A stretch of 64,000 nucleotides of DNA. It comes from Clostridia bacterium (lineage in GTDB: Bacteria; Bacillota; Clostridia; Acetivibrionales; JAFADI01). The notes under the pieces were generated by a model. It had not been told where the DNA came from, searched no databases, and saw only the letters and a program-made list of their open reading frames with translations. Location of the stretch: the NCBI GenBank assembly GCA_026418695.1, contig JAOAAU010000056.1, positions 1 through 64,000 of the forward strand. The letters run 5' to 3'. The position numbers and the translations under genes were made by a program. This document shows positions 55,197-64,000 of the stretch, in pieces. Position 1 is the first letter of the stretch, and the number at the start of each line of letters is the position of its first letter.

Positions 55197-55225
55197 ATTC
55201 TAGCATAAATCATTTTCTTACGCAA
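55197..55225 (-). promoter_or_regulatory. SigA promoter of rpmE
   Basis: Minus-strand TTGCGT, 17 nt, TAGAAT, overlapping the region just after the rho stop. Confidence 0.6.
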
Positions 55226-55228
55226 GTA

Positions 55229-56947
55229 TTATTTTTCAACAAACGCCACATTTATACTGTCAACAAAGTCCTTGTTTGCTTTTGTCTGCATAAACCTGCT
55301 GAGAATCATCTCGGTTACTTCTGCCGTACCCATGTTGCTCATGGCTTTGCGGATTGCCCATACACCTTCGAGCTCCTTCTGGGAAAGCAGCAATTCTTCT
55401 CTTCTGGTTCCGGACTTGTTGATGTCGATCGCCGGGAAGATACGTCTTTCGGACAATCTCCTGTCAAGGTGAAGTTCCATGTTACCAGTTCCCTTAAATT
55501 CTTCGAAGATAACATCATCCATTCTGCTGCCGGTTTCAATCAACGCAGTGGCTAGAATTGTCAAGCTGCCTCCGAATTCAATGTTTCTTGCTGCACCGAA
55601 AAACCTCTTGGGTTTATGCAGCGCACCGGGATCCAAACCGCCGGAAAGCGTTCTTCCTGTAGGTGGGATGGTCAGGTTGTAGGCTCTTGCAAGTCTTGTG
55701 ATACTGTCGAGCAGAATTACAACATCCTTTTTCTGTTCTACCAGCCTCTGTGCTCTTTCAAGTACCATTTCAGCTACTTTTATATGATGTTCAGGCACTT
55801 CATCAAAGGTAGAGTAGATAACTTCTCCTTTAATTGAGCGCTGCATATCGGTTACTTCTTCAGGTCTTTCATCAATCAGCAATACAATGAGTTCGATTTC
55901 AGGGTAATTGGCAGTAATACTGTTGGCAACCTTTTTCAACAGAATGGTTTTACCGGCCTTCGGCGGAGAAACAATCATTCCTCTCTGACCTTTTCCAATC
56001 GGCGCAATCAAGTCAATTAACCTGGTTGACAGTTCTCTGGGAGCTGTCTCCAAATTGATTCTCTGATCCGGATAAATCGGAGTCAGGTATTCGAAAGGAG
56101 TTCTTCTTGCAGCCACTTCTGGTGGTTCACCATTAACGGATTGCACATATAAGAGTGCCTGGAATTTCTCTCCTTCTTTCGGAATTCTTCCCTTTCCTCT
56201 GATTTTATCCCCTGTCTTAAGACCAAACCTGCGAATCTGTGATGGAGAAACATAGACGTCTTTAGGACCTGACAGATAATTTTCACTTCTTAAAAAGCCG
56301 TATCCGTCCGGAAGTACTTCCAATACTCCTTCAACCGGATCATCACTTTCAATCTTTTCAAAATTATTAACAGGAGCAGGACTATCGGATTCTTTTCTGG
56401 TTTCGACAGTTCTTTCAGGAACCGAAGGTTCCCTCTTTTCAGGCTGGGCTTGAACTTGAACTCTTGCTGGTTCTGGAATTTCTGCAGGTTGCTGCGGTTC
56501 TTCCGCTTTTTCAGGTTCAGGAGCCGCCGCTGCAATCTCTGGCTTTTCTTCGGCTATCGCCGGCTTCTCTTCAGCAGGTTCCGCAGCTGCTTCACTCGGC
56601 TGTTCCTGCATTGCTTTCGCTGCTTTGCTAGGCCTTCCTCTTTTGGATTTGCGCAATATCAGAGGTTCCCCTTCACTTTTCTCGGGCTCCTTCGTTTCTT
56701 CCGCAACTGAAGGTTCTGCACCAGCAGCTTCTGCTCTATTTTCGGTCTCTGCCGCTTTGATTTCTTCTTTATCTTCAATGGCTTCAGGAGCTTCTTCCGA
56801 TTTAACACCGTTTGCTCCGTCTCCTGACTGCATGATTTTTTCTATCAGTTCATCTTTTTTTAGACGCGAAATATTCTTTATCCCCATCATTTTAGCAATA
56901 TAACGCAAGTCCTCAAGCGTTTTGCTTTGCAGGTTGATATCGTCCAT
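55229..56947 (-). CDS. rho: Transcription termination factor Rho with long disordered insert
   Basis: 572 aa, versus ~420 in E. coli. Rho_N (~1-45), a ~155-residue insert rich in Glu, Ala, Pro and Lys (~46-200), cold-shock RNA-binding domain (~205-280: [15 protein letters not shown]), then the hexameric ATPase with Walker A SPPKAGKT, Walker [17 protein letters not shown] and the Q/R-loop region. Clostridial Rho proteins often carry such inserts, thought to alter RNA binding or assembly. ATG 56947 follows AAGGTGG. A consensus promoter lies ~145 nt upstream. Confidence 0.96.
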   Translation of the reverse strand: MDDINLQSKTLEDLRYIAKMMGIKNISRLKKDELIEKIMQSGDGANGVKSEEAPEAIEDKEEIKAAETENRAEAAGAEPSVAEETKEPEKSEGEPLILRKSKRGRPSKAAKAMQEQPSEAAAEPAEEKPAIAEEKPEIAAAAPEPEKAEEPQQPAEIPEPARVQVQAQPEKREPSVPERTVETRKESDSPAPVNNFEKIESDDPVEGVLEVLPDGYGFLRSENYLSGPKDVYVSPSQIRRFGLKTGDKIRGKGRIPKEGEKFQALLYVQSVNGEPPEVAARRTPFEYLTPIYPDQRINLETAPRELSTRLIDLIAPIGKGQRGMIVSPPKAGKTILLKKVANSITANYPEIELIVLLIDERPEEVTDMQRSIKGEVIYSTFDEVPEHHIKVAEMVLERAQRLVEQKKDVVILLDSITRLARAYNLTIPPTGRTLSGGLDPGALHKPKRFFGAARNIEFGGSLTILATALIETGSRMDDVIFEEFKGTGNMELHLDRRLSERRIFPAIDINKSGTRREELLLSQKELEGVWAIRKAMSNMGTAEVTEMILSRFMQTKANKDFVDSINVAFVEK

Positions 56948-57092
56948 ACTACACCACCTTATATTAAATAAATAATGTTATTCGCTGTTTAAACTGGGAT
57001 TTCTATTTAAACGACATAAAAATTAAACCCTACTTATCATTTTGGGAAGGTTAAAATGTTTAGAGGAGGATTTGGATATAGTACCCTTAGAA

Positions 57093-57121
57093 ATTATATC
57101 ATTATAGACAATCTTTGTCAA
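57093..57121 (-). promoter_or_regulatory. SigA promoter of rho
   Basis: Minus-strand TTGACA, 17 nt, TATAAT: perfect consensus. The leader is ~140 nt, a typical place for Rho autoregulation. Confidence 0.85.
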
Positions 57122-57303
57122 CCTTGATTCACGTGGCTTTTCCGAGAAGGGCGCACACTTCCGGCACATTCCTTGATCAATATTTTTTTCTATGAAGTCT
57201 AAATACCGCTATGAATATTTATTTGATCTTCATTTTCGCGAGATTGTCAAATGATGCCCCTTGCCGACGAAAAATACGATAAAAGATTTTTTCATGAACT
57301 TAA

Positions 57304-57927
57304 TTAAATCGTATTCTGAAGTCTGCTTAAAAAAATCTGCTGTACCTTTAAGATATCTTTCAGGTCTTCGTTGGAAGCTGCATGAATAACATTAATCCCC
57401 GGGCATTTGCTGCATTTCAGCTGGATTCTGTCTGATAGCAGTATAAGCTCTATGTCGCTGCAGCCACATTCACAAACAAGATTTCCCTGTTCGGCAATAT
57501 CATGGATCCGGTTTAGAGAATCGAACATCACCCTGGTATTTTTAAAATAACTCTCATACCCGAAGGTATCTATCATTTCGTCCAATTCTTTTTCAAGGGT
57601 GTCTATCTTCTGCCTCACAAGAATATCATTGCCAACAAAACACAATTGTATACCTGTGCGCGGACAGTAAAATACACCGATCCCTTTATTGATAAATTCT
57701 TTGGCGTCTATATCAAATACATGTTCATTTCCACAAGCAATGCAATGCATTCTCACGGATAGCTTCAAGTAGCCTTTTTCGGAAATCGCAATTCCAGACC
57801 TTTTGCAGCGGCATGTCAGACAGTAGTTTTTTTTTCGAGTAAGTCTGAAAAGAGATGCATTGAAGAATTCATAGGTTCCGCAGGATGAGCATTTGTAAGC
57901 GATGGTCATTCCGGTATCGATAATCAT
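57304..57927 (-). CDS. Multi-zinc-ribbon protein, function unknown
   Basis: 207 aa with four clusters that look like zinc-ribbon halves: CSSCG, CLTCRC, CIACG, then FYCP..LC, and CECGC, CSKC in the C-terminal third, separated by a coiled-coil region (~100-145). The N-terminal knuckles resemble ribosomal/RNA-polymerase ribbons, but I do not recognise the family. ATG 57927 follows AGGTGGGG. Upstream of rho on the same strand with a ~355-nt gap holding the rho promoter. It may bind nucleic acid or act as a regulator. Confidence 0.6.
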   Translation of the reverse strand: MIIDTGMTIAYKCSSCGTYEFFNASLFRLTRKKNYCLTCRCKRSGIAISEKGYLKLSVRMHCIACGNEHVFDIDAKEFINKGIGVFYCPRTGIQLCFVGNDILVRQKIDTLEKELDEMIDTFGYESYFKNTRVMFDSLNRIHDIAEQGNLVCECGCSDIELILLSDRIQLKCSKCPGINVIHAASNEDLKDILKVQQIFLSRLQNTI

Positions 57928-58334
57928 TTACCCCACCTCATTAAATAAATTCGCCAGACAACAGAAAAATCCTTCTTTAGTAAACCATAATCTGTTAAAA
58001 GTATTCTTGCATGAAATTCATTTTTTTAACCATTACCCATAATAAAATGCGCATTTTTTTATTTTTCATCGGATCATGCAGGCCTTGCGTGTATTATCAT
58101 ACCGTTTGATCCTTACAAGCAAAGGGAAGATTTATCCTTATAATAATTTACCGTTGATAATGAAAAGGAAGCCAAAACTAAATATCCGAGTATACAACCC
58201 ATTACATATACCAATTTCCCATATCCTCCAACCAAAAAAAAGAACGCATTATATATTTTTATAAAGCGTTCACTATCACTTAGTTTATTGCTCTTATTTA
58301 AATTTGAAATTATATTCTTTTATATTCCAGGCCA

Positions 58335-58370
58335 ACTCCTCTCTTCTGATATGGGAGAGAAGTCAGGAGT
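58335..58370. repeat. Extragenic palindrome, REP-like
   Basis: ACTCCT..CTTCT-type arms: on the minus strand ACTCCT-ga-CTTCT pairs with AGAAG-ag-AGGAGT, 10-nt loop; flanked by GTGAGGATT. See the related element at 46764. Confidence 0.4.
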
Positions 58371-58382
58371 GAGGATTATGTT

Positions 58383-58414
58383 TTTTTCTATGATCTTTTG
58401 TGATCATAGAAAAA
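58383..58414. repeat. AT-rich hairpin after the ABC substrate-binding gene
   Basis: TTTTTCTATGATC / GATCATAGAAAAA, 13-bp perfect arms, 8 nt past the stop of the substrate-binding gene. On the minus strand it is followed by A, so it would be a weak terminator. Confidence 0.45.
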
Positions 58415-58421
58415 TTCCTAT

Positions 58422-59417
58422 TTATTTAGTAGTCTCCATTGCTTTCCTTGCATAGCTGTTATCCACCAATTTTTCGTAGGGCGCCGCTTTTTTCAGTTCT
58501 CCCGCCGATTGCATTACTTTTTGCAGAAGTTCCAGGGATTCCTTTTTCATCATCGGATCTTTATTCCATGCATCCTGCTCTTTATACCGTTTTGCTACTG
58601 CTGTAAGGATACTTTCATCCGTGTCCGGGAAAGATGGTTTAATGGTCTTTGCTATTTCCTCCGGCGTATGCTGATCCACCCAAATCTGACCTTTGTAAAT
58701 CGCATTGGTGAATTTCTGGATGACTTCCCGGTTCTTTTCTATGTAGCTCTTCTTTGCAAAGTATGCAGTGTAAGGAATTTCTCCGCTTTCTTTACCAACC
58801 GAAGCCAGAACATATCCCTTACCCTCTTTTTCCAACATGGTAGCCGTCGGTTCGAACAATGTTACATAGTCCCCCTGACCTCCGGTGAAAGCTCCAGCCA
58901 TCAGCGCAAATTGGATGTTGGTATTGATGGTGACATCTTTACCCGGTGTAAGCCCTTTGCTCTTAAGAACATATTCCAATGTCATCTCAGGAACTCCGCC
59001 TTTTCTTCCTCCAATGATGTTTTTTCCCTTCAGGTTTTCCCATTTGAAATCCTGTTCAGGCTTTCTTCCTACAAGGAAGGAACCATCCCTTTTGGTCAGC
59101 TGCGCAAATACTACCGCATGGTCTTCCTTGCCTTCATTGTAAACATAAACTGCTGCTTCCGGCCCGGCAAAGCCGATATCAGATTGACCCGAAAGTACAG
59201 CAGTCATGACTTTGTCCGCACCTTGACCGTTTGTAAGCTCGATATCCAATCCTTCTTGCTTAAAGAGTCCAAGGTTCAGAGCCGCATACTGCGGAGCATA
59301 AAATACCGAGTGCGTCACTTCGTTCAATTTGACCTTAACCAGCTCTTTTTTCCCGCATCCCGTAAATGCAAACAGTACGGCAATCAGCAGAGCCAGACCA
59401 AGATACACTCTTTTCAT
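58422..59417 (-). CDS. ABC transporter substrate-binding lipoprotein (NMT1/SsuA-like)
   Basis: 331 aa lipoprotein: signal with lipobox FAFTGCGKK (Cys ~20), then a periplasmic-binding fold of the NMT1/THI5-SsuA type (VFYAPQYAALNLGLFKQEGLDIEL, SGQSDIGFAGPEAAVYV). The family takes up sulfonates, nitrate, thiamine precursors or other small molecules; the substrate cannot be told here. ATG 59417 follows GAGGTG at 6 nt. Third gene of an ATPase-permease-binding protein set. Confidence 0.9.
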   Translation of the reverse strand: MKRVYLGLALLIAVLFAFTGCGKKELVKVKLNEVTHSVFYAPQYAALNLGLFKQEGLDIELTNGQGADKVMTAVLSGQSDIGFAGPEAAVYVYNEGKEDHAVVFAQLTKRDGSFLVGRKPEQDFKWENLKGKNIIGGRKGGVPEMTLEYVLKSKGLTPGKDVTINTNIQFALMAGAFTGGQGDYVTLFEPTATMLEKEGKGYVLASVGKESGEIPYTAYFAKKSYIEKNREVIQKFTNAIYKGQIWVDQHTPEEIAKTIKPSFPDTDESILTAVAKRYKEQDAWNKDPMMKKESLELLQKVMQSAGELKKAAPYEKLVDNSYARKAMETTK

Positions 59418-59515
59418 TCCAAGCACCTCTTTCTTACTCAAAAATAGAATAGTCACATTTCAATATATTCAAGCATTCTGCAGGTGGTGAGAATTATCAC
59501 ATGACAATAAGGTTG

Positions 59516-59565
59516 GGGACGGTTCTTACTTTATAGTTTTAAAAAATAAAGTAAAGAATCGTCCC
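59516..59565. repeat. Extragenic palindrome GGGAC..GTCCC in the ABC operon
   Basis: GGGACGGTTCTTACTTTAT pairs with ATAAAGTAAAGAATCGTCCC (one bulge, one wobble), 11-nt loop. It lies between the permease and substrate-binding genes. Same plan as the element at 32857-32899. Confidence 0.55.
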
Positions 59566-59593
59566 TGATTTACTTCGCACGGAATCCTTTGTT

Positions 59594-60418
59594 CTAATGG
59601 GAATGCGTATTGTTTTTGATTAAAACCTTTTCAACATAAACAACTCCCTGATACATCACAGCCGCAGCAACTGCAAGGATCAGCACGCTGGTCATAACAA
59701 GATCCAGCTGAAAGACCTGGCCTCCATAGACAATTAAATACCCGATTCCGGCTTTAGAAACAAGAAATTCACCAACAATAACACCGACCCAGGACAGGCC
59801 GACATTGATCTTGAGTGCATTCACGATGACCGGAAATGCCGAGGGAAGCACCACTTTCGTCAGAACCTGCCGCTTGTCGGCCCCAAAAGTCTTTACAAGC
59901 TTGATTTTTTCCTGGTCGACTGCTAGAAAGCCATTCAGAACTTCCAATACCGTAACAATGAGTGAAATTGCAAGAGCCATTACAATGATCGCCGTAGCCC
60001 CTGCTCCGATCCAAACAATAAAAATCGGTGCCAATGCGATTTTTGGCAGGCTGTTCAACACTACAAGGTAAGGCTCCGAGACCTTGGCAAGGAACTCGGA
60101 CCACCACAGAACGATTGCCAGGCCTGTACCCACGATGGTCCCCAATACAAATCCGATGATTGTTTCCAGGCATGTAACACCGATGTGCCTTAGCAAATTC
60201 CCCTCATTATATAGATTGACCAGGGTTTTTATAACTCTTGTAGGCTGGCTTGTGATAAACGGATCAATGACCTTGTACCGGGCAAGTACTTCCCACAAAA
60301 GAAAGAACAGAACCGCAATGATAATTTGGGTGAATAAGATGGATAACTTTGTTCTCCTTACTTTCTTTAAGTAATTAATATGATCCGGTGAAATTGCTTG
60401 ATTTTTAATTTTCGACAT
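59594..60418 (-). CDS. ABC transporter permease (SsuC/TauC type)
   Basis: 274 aa, six predicted membrane helices, with the ATPase-contact EAA loop EKIKLVKTFGADKRQVLTKVVLPSAFP. One permease gene, so a homodimer. ATG 60418 is chosen (GGAAGGAG ~10 nt upstream), overlapping the ATPase gene's end by 14 nt; the track's 28-residue extension is not plausible. Confidence 0.92.
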   Translation of the reverse strand: MSKIKNQAISPDHINYLKKVRRTKLSILFTQIIIAVLFFLLWEVLARYKVIDPFITSQPTRVIKTLVNLYNEGNLLRHIGVTCLETIIGFVLGTIVGTGLAIVLWWSEFLAKVSEPYLVVLNSLPKIALAPIFIVWIGAGATAIIVMALAISLIVTVLEVLNGFLAVDQEKIKLVKTFGADKRQVLTKVVLPSAFPVIVNALKINVGLSWVGVIVGEFLVSKAGIGYLIVYGGQVFQLDLVMTSVLILAVAAAVMYQGVVYVEKVLIKNNTHSH

Positions 60419-61178
60419 GAACATCAAGCTCCTTCCATATTTCATTGAAATAAATCCTGAATTCAGGAGCTTCTCTAGAACATAGCGGGGTTCTGTTTTC
60501 ACAGCTCAGCCTGATTTCGTGAATGCTTTTGATGACCGCTGGCCTTTTGGTCAGCACAATCACCCGATCCGCCATGCTGATGCTCTCCGCAATATCATGC
60601 GTTACCAGGATGGCCGTCTTATTTTCCTTTTTGATGATTGAATAAATATCTTCAGTTACCGCAAGTCTTGTCTGATAATCAAGGGCCGAAAAAGCCTCGT
60701 CCAGCAGTAGAATTTCCGGTTTGACCGCAAGGGTTCTGATCAGTGCCGCTCTCTGCCTCATTCCGCCGGACAGCTGACCGGGGTATTTATCCTTAAATTC
60801 ATATAACCCATAGGTTTTAAGCAAATTGTATACATATTCCTTGTTCTCAGGTGTCATCCGGTTCCGGATTTCCAGCCCCAGAAGAACATTTTCCTTGATG
60901 GTCCTCCAATCAAAAAGGTGATCTTTCTGGAGCATGTATCCCACCTCTTCACTTGTTCCGTTGACTGTTCGTCCATTGATCCGGATTTCTCCCGAGGTCG
61001 GGACCAAAAGCCCTGAGATCATTGACAGCAAGGTAGATTTACCGCAGCCGCTGGGTCCGACAATACTTACGAATTCTCCTTCTGCTACAGAAAACTCAAT
61101 ATTTTCAACCGCATTGATTTCACCGTTCAAGGACTGGTATTTCATGCCAAGCTTATGTACTTCAACGATATTCCTCAT
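60405..61178 (-). CDS. ABC transporter ATPase (SsuB/TauB type)
   Basis: 257 aa. Walker A GPSGCGKST, Q-loop MLQKDHLFDW, signature LSGGMRQRAAL, Walker B ILLLDEAFSALD, switch His VTHDI. ATG 61178 follows GGAGGTG; the first 23 track residues are leader. First gene of the transporter set, in the region just after the prfA terminator. No clear riboswitch was seen in the ~70-nt leader. Confidence 0.93.
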   Translation of the reverse strand: MRNIVEVHKLGMKYQSLNGEINAVENIEFSVAEGEFVSIVGPSGCGKSTLLSMISGLLVPTSGEIRINGRTVNGTSEEVGYMLQKDHLFDWRTIKENVLLGLEIRNRMTPENKEYVYNLLKTYGLYEFKDKYPGQLSGGMRQRAALIRTLAVKPEILLLDEAFSALDYQTRLAVTEDIYSIIKKENKTAILVTHDIAESISMADRVIVLTKRPAVIKSIHEIRLSCENRTPLCSREAPEFRIYFNEIWKELDVHVEN

Positions 61179-61250
61179 CCTCTGCACCTCCCTTATATCC
61201 AATATATTCCCGGGATGTTCGCAGGGTGCCAGATTGAACACCTTCAAAAA

Positions 61251-61282
61251 AATAAGGCTGATGGATTCCCATCAACCTTATT
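61251..61282 (-). terminator. Intrinsic terminator after prfA
   Basis: AATAAGGCTGATGG / CCATCAACCTTATT (one mismatch), 4-nt loop; T-run TTTTTTT on the minus strand. Confidence 0.9.
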
Positions 61283-61299
61283 TATAAACTGTATTAATT

Positions 61300-62382
61300 T
61301 TAATCCTCATCATCGGCTCCGCCGCTGCCAAGCTTTTCACTTTGATCCGTAGTAATCAAAGCATCCAGCATTTCCTCAATATCTCCGTCAAGCATCTCAT
61401 CAATTTTGTACAGGGTCAGCCCGATTCTATGGTCCGTGACTCTTCCCTGAGGATAGTTGTATGTCCTGATTCTTTCACTCCTGTCACCGGTACCTACTTG
61501 ACTCTTCCTAGTTTGGGCCAGTTCAGAGTTCTGCTGTTCCTGGGCAATCTCATACAGCTTTGATCTTAAGATCTTCATCGCCCTGTCTTTATTCTTGTGC
61601 TGAGATCTTTCATCCTGACAGTTAACAACAATTCCTGAAGGAATATGCGTAATTCTTATGGCGGACTCAGTCTTATTGATATGCTGTCCACCTGCACCGG
61701 AAGCGCGGTAAGTATCGATCTTCAAGTCGGCAGGATTGATATCCACATCCACTTCTTCCACTTCCGGCAGCACGGCTACAGTAACTGTAGAAGTATGAAT
61801 TCTCCCGCTGGCCTCAGTGGTAGGTACTCTTTGGACCCTGTGTACGCCGCTTTCGAACTTCAGACGGCTGTATGCTCCTTTTCCCTCCAACAGAAATACA
61901 ACTTCCTTGAATCCGCCGATTTCTGTAGCGTTGGCATCCAGAACCTCAACCTTCCAGTTCCTTCTTTCAGCATAGCGGGTATACATTCGGAATAGAACGC
62001 CTGCGAATAGAGCTGCTTCTTCTCCGCCGGCACCGCCGCGTATTTCAACAATAACATTTTTATCATCGTTGGGATCTTTCGGGATCAGAAGAATTTTGAG
62101 TTCCTTTTTGATCTCATCCAGCTTTGCCCTGGCTTCGTCGTACTCTGCCTGAACCATTTCCCTGAAGTCTTTGTCCAGTTTATCGTCCAGCATTTCCTTG
62201 GCATCTTCTATATCCTGATTGACCTTCTTGTATTCCCTGTATTTGTTTACGATTTCTTCAATCTCGGAGTGCTCTTTCATGAGCTTTCTGTATTCTTCCT
62301 GATTGGCAATCACCGTGGGATCACTTAATTTATGATTAATTTCTTCATATCTGTCTTCTGCAACCTGCAGTTTATCGAACAT
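61300..62382 (-). CDS. prfA: Peptide chain release factor 1
   Basis: 360 aa. Decodes UAA/UAG and triggers peptide release. GGQ loop [19 protein letters not shown] and the anticodon-like motif region [16 protein letters not shown](TVTVAVLPE) are both present. The Gln is the target of PrmC encoded ~8 kb away. ATG 62382 follows AGAGGTG. Usual family length, no anomalies. Confidence 0.97.
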   Translation of the reverse strand: MFDKLQVAEDRYEEINHKLSDPTVIANQEEYRKLMKEHSEIEEIVNKYREYKKVNQDIEDAKEMLDDKLDKDFREMVQAEYDEARAKLDEIKKELKILLIPKDPNDDKNVIVEIRGGAGGEEAALFAGVLFRMYTRYAERRNWKVEVLDANATEIGGFKEVVFLLEGKGAYSRLKFESGVHRVQRVPTTEASGRIHTSTVTVAVLPEVEEVDVDINPADLKIDTYRASGAGGQHINKTESAIRITHIPSGIVVNCQDERSQHKNKDRAMKILRSKLYEIAQEQQNSELAQTRKSQVGTGDRSERIRTYNYPQGRVTDHRIGLTLYKIDEMLDGDIEEMLDALITTDQSEKLGSGGADDED

Positions 62383-62485
62383 CTCGCACCTCTTAAAATT
62401 TCAATTGATTGTTACAGATACATAATATATCACAAAATTTCAGATTAATCCACAGGGTTCATTTTCATTTTCTAATTTTATTCAT

Positions 62486-62806
62486 TTACAGATCAATTTC
62501 AAATTTGAAGGGATCTTGAATAAACGGCCTCCAGATATCGATTCCGTGCATCCACACCATAAATAGTGCGATCACAAAAATAACGAGAATGATACTCCCT
62601 ACACTGACCTCTACTTTGTAACTCTCTCTTGCCCCAAAAATCAGATTAAGAAAAATGATTTCCAAACCGAACAGGATCAGCACCGCCGGACTATACAGCC
62701 ATAAGTCCTTGAAAATCCCTTGGCCGTAAAAAGTGTTGACCAGCATTAACAACCCGCATAAAATCATCGTAAGCGCCAAGGTATATTTTCCCGCCTTGAT
62801 TCGCAT
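62486..62806 (-). CDS. Small DUF5668/LiaI-like membrane protein
   Basis: 106 aa with three hydrophobic segments (LALTMILCGLLMLVNTFY, LYSPAVLILFGLEIIFLNLIFG, VGSIILVIFVIALFMVW). It shares the LiaI-like pattern of the protein at 39375-39905. ATG 62806 follows GGAGGG. It lies between the DUF4097-like gene (upstream) and prfA. The pairing of a LiaI-like and a DUF4097-like protein recalls Lia-type envelope-stress operons; that is inference. Confidence 0.65.
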   Translation of the reverse strand: MRIKAGKYTLALTMILCGLLMLVNTFYGQGIFKDLWLYSPAVLILFGLEIIFLNLIFGARESYKVEVSVGSIILVIFVIALFMVWMHGIDIWRPFIQDPFKFEIDL

Positions 62807-62917
62807 TGTTCCACCCTCCTATACACCTTATTTCATATTTTGAAACGCTTATGTAATTTTTTATTTCAATTTCATTCATTAGTTTATACGCACTACGTAA
62901 AAAAAGTCTGAAAACCA

Positions 62918-62952
62918 GAAAAACGGCAGGAAATCATTCCTCACCGTTTTTC
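62918..62952 (-). terminator. Terminator after the DUF4097-like gene
   Basis: GAAAAACGG / CCGTTTTTC with an inner AGGAA / TTCCT pair; the minus strand continues with T residues from the arm. Confidence 0.65.
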
Positions 62953-62973
62953 ATCGAAGCTGTTATCCTTGCT

Positions 62974-63999
62974 TTATTTTACGATCTCAATATATCCGTT
63001 GTTGGTTTCTGCATTGATGAATACTCTTTCTGCAAATCCCTGGTAGCCGTTGCTTTCCGCTTCAATAAAATTGGTGCCCGTGCCGTGCCTGTTTACATTA
63101 TAGTAAGTCATTTCAGGGATCAGCAGATTGATTCCGCCGTTGGTGGTCTTTGCTTTCACCTTGTAGCCCTTGTTGTCCATGTCGTTCATATTCACCTTGA
63201 TACCGCCATTGGAAGTTTTGAGATCCATCAGCACTTCAGGAGAGTTTTCATAGTTCTGCACATTCTCTACTGTAATTCTGCCGTTCATTGTGACGGCCTT
63301 AATCATCTGTGCCTTGATATGCTTGATGTCAATAACTGAATTATTGGTGTTGATGTCGATATCTCTTCCAATCAGATAGCTGATCTGAATCTTCGCGTTT
63401 TTGGTGCTTACGGAAATCCGATCACTATTGACTCCCATCAGCTCGATGTGGCTGTTCCTTGTAATCGCTTCAAAAACATCCGAAAGTGAATCTTCAACAT
63501 AAATCCTTCCATTCGTGGTTTCAAGTTTGATATTTTTAAACTTTACCGTGGGAAGGAAGATTTCATGGGACACACTGATGTTGCCAATCTTATTCAGAGC
63601 GAGTGTAGCAGCATTTCCCGTATTATTGAACATCAGGATCGCATCCGCATTTTCCTGAGGGCTTCTTACTCTGGTCTTGATAATCACCTTGTTATCCAAG
63701 TGTTTTTTTACGACGATGCTGCCATTCATACCTTCAACCGACAGATCCATGCCTTCCTGTACCTCTGCTTCAAAACTACGGTCGATCACCTGGTAGCTTC
63801 CAAACATATTGAATGCATTGGTATCTACATAGCTCCCCACAAAATCGATCATTTTGTCCACGATGCCAAACGTAGTGGTCGCCAGGTTCTTTCCTACCTT
63901 CTCTGCTTTATTTGCAAAGTCTTCTACCATACGGTCGAAATCCTTCTGATTGTAATTGTTTTTGATATCTTTTCTCCAATCATTGATTCTCTCACGCAT
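62974..63999 (-). CDS. DUF4097-like repeat protein, may be cut by window edge
   Basis: 341 aa visible. N-terminal helical part (~1-60), then beta-helix repeats with the DUF4097 pattern: VEGMNGSIVVKK, LETTNGRIYVEDS, VTMNGRITVENV, KTSNGGIKVNM, KTTNGGINLL, ETNNGYIEIVK. No signal peptide or membrane segment is visible, so the anchoring part may be missing. ATG 63999 is one base from the window end and has no visible ribosome site, so the true start may be upstream. Proteins of this type are thought to be surface or regulatory; function unclear. Confidence 0.65.
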   Translation of the reverse strand: MRERINDWRKDIKNNYNQKDFDRMVEDFANKAEKVGKNLATTTFGIVDKMIDFVGSYVDTNAFNMFGSYQVIDRSFEAEVQEGMDLSVEGMNGSIVVKKHLDNKVIIKTRVRSPQENADAILMFNNTGNAATLALNKIGNISVSHEIFLPTVKFKNIKLETTNGRIYVEDSLSDVFEAITRNSHIELMGVNSDRISVSTKNAKIQISYLIGRDIDINTNNSVIDIKHIKAQMIKAVTMNGRITVENVQNYENSPEVLMDLKTSNGGIKVNMNDMDNKGYKVKAKTTNGGINLLIPEMTYYNVNRHGTGTNFIEAESNGYQGFAERVFINAETNNGYIEIVK

Positions 64000-64000
64000 C

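Noticed and set aside
58076-58264. 62-aa plus ORF in the gap before the ABC binding protein
   Set aside because: No ribosome site, basic low-complexity content, overlapping an AT-rich spacer.

Overview
The window looks like chromosomal DNA from an anaerobic, spore-forming, low-to-moderate G+C Firmicute of class Clostridia. The evidence is strong AAGGAGG-type ribosome sites, TTGACA-N17-TATAAT promoters, a T-box leader, sporulation genes (YyaC, a Spo0E-like peptide), a SigI/RsgI pair, an Ech-type membrane [NiFe] hydrogenase and rubredoxin. SigI/RsgI beside secreted carbohydrate-binding proteins recalls the cellulolytic Ruminiclostridium/Acetivibrio group, but I cannot name the species. No rRNA, tRNA, CRISPR array, prophage or intact insertion sequence was seen. 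Most genes lie on the minus strand.

Layout. 1-4.2 kb: the 3' part of a membrane GGDEF protein, then glgB. 4.3-9.8 kb: two secreted copper-amine-oxidase-type (stalk domain) proteins, one with discoidin and CBM-like modules, followed by rsgI, sigI and a small zinc-ribbon/HTH gene. Both secreted genes carry a matching non-SigA promoter (ACCC[C/T]AAAA-N15/16-CGAA), so they are probable SigI targets. 9.9-13.9 kb: regulators (ROK, a 57-aa Spo0E-like gene absent from the ORF track, DeoR, TetR with its operator, a membrane partner). 14.1-22.2 kb: branched-chain amino acid locus (T-box, ilvB, ilvN, ilvC, leuA, flavoprotein, cimA). The presence of cimA suggests that isoleucine is made through citramalate.

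22.3-34 kb is an envelope block: three CPBP membrane proteases around a two-component system, a secreted M16C metalloprotease, HtrA, DUF951 and MscS. 34.3-38 kb is nitrogen control: a class I amidotransferase, an ANTAR regulator whose receiver lacks the phospho-acceptor Asp, glnA behind a leader attenuator, and a STAS protein. 38.4-45 kb is mixed: a 48-aa plus-strand gene, rubredoxin (also missing from the ORF track), DUF5668, Mug glycosylase, YyaC, PAS-SpoIIE phosphatase, a metallophosphoesterase lipoprotein and a GH8-like membrane protein.

45-52.4 kb holds echABCDEF followed by hypA, a TRIC-type channel gene and hypB, which together build an energy-converting hydrogenase coupling ferredoxin oxidation to H2 and an ion gradient. 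52.8-62.4 kb is a translation/transcription core (prmC, yqhQ, rpmE, rho, prfA), interrupted by a zinc-ribbon protein of unknown role and a SsuABC/ThiXYZ-like ABC transporter. The right edge has a small DUF5668 protein and a DUF4097-like protein reaching the window end.

Start codons were re-chosen in many places from the ribosome-binding site, so several coordinates differ from the ORF track. Functions rest on motifs read by eye; no database search was possible.
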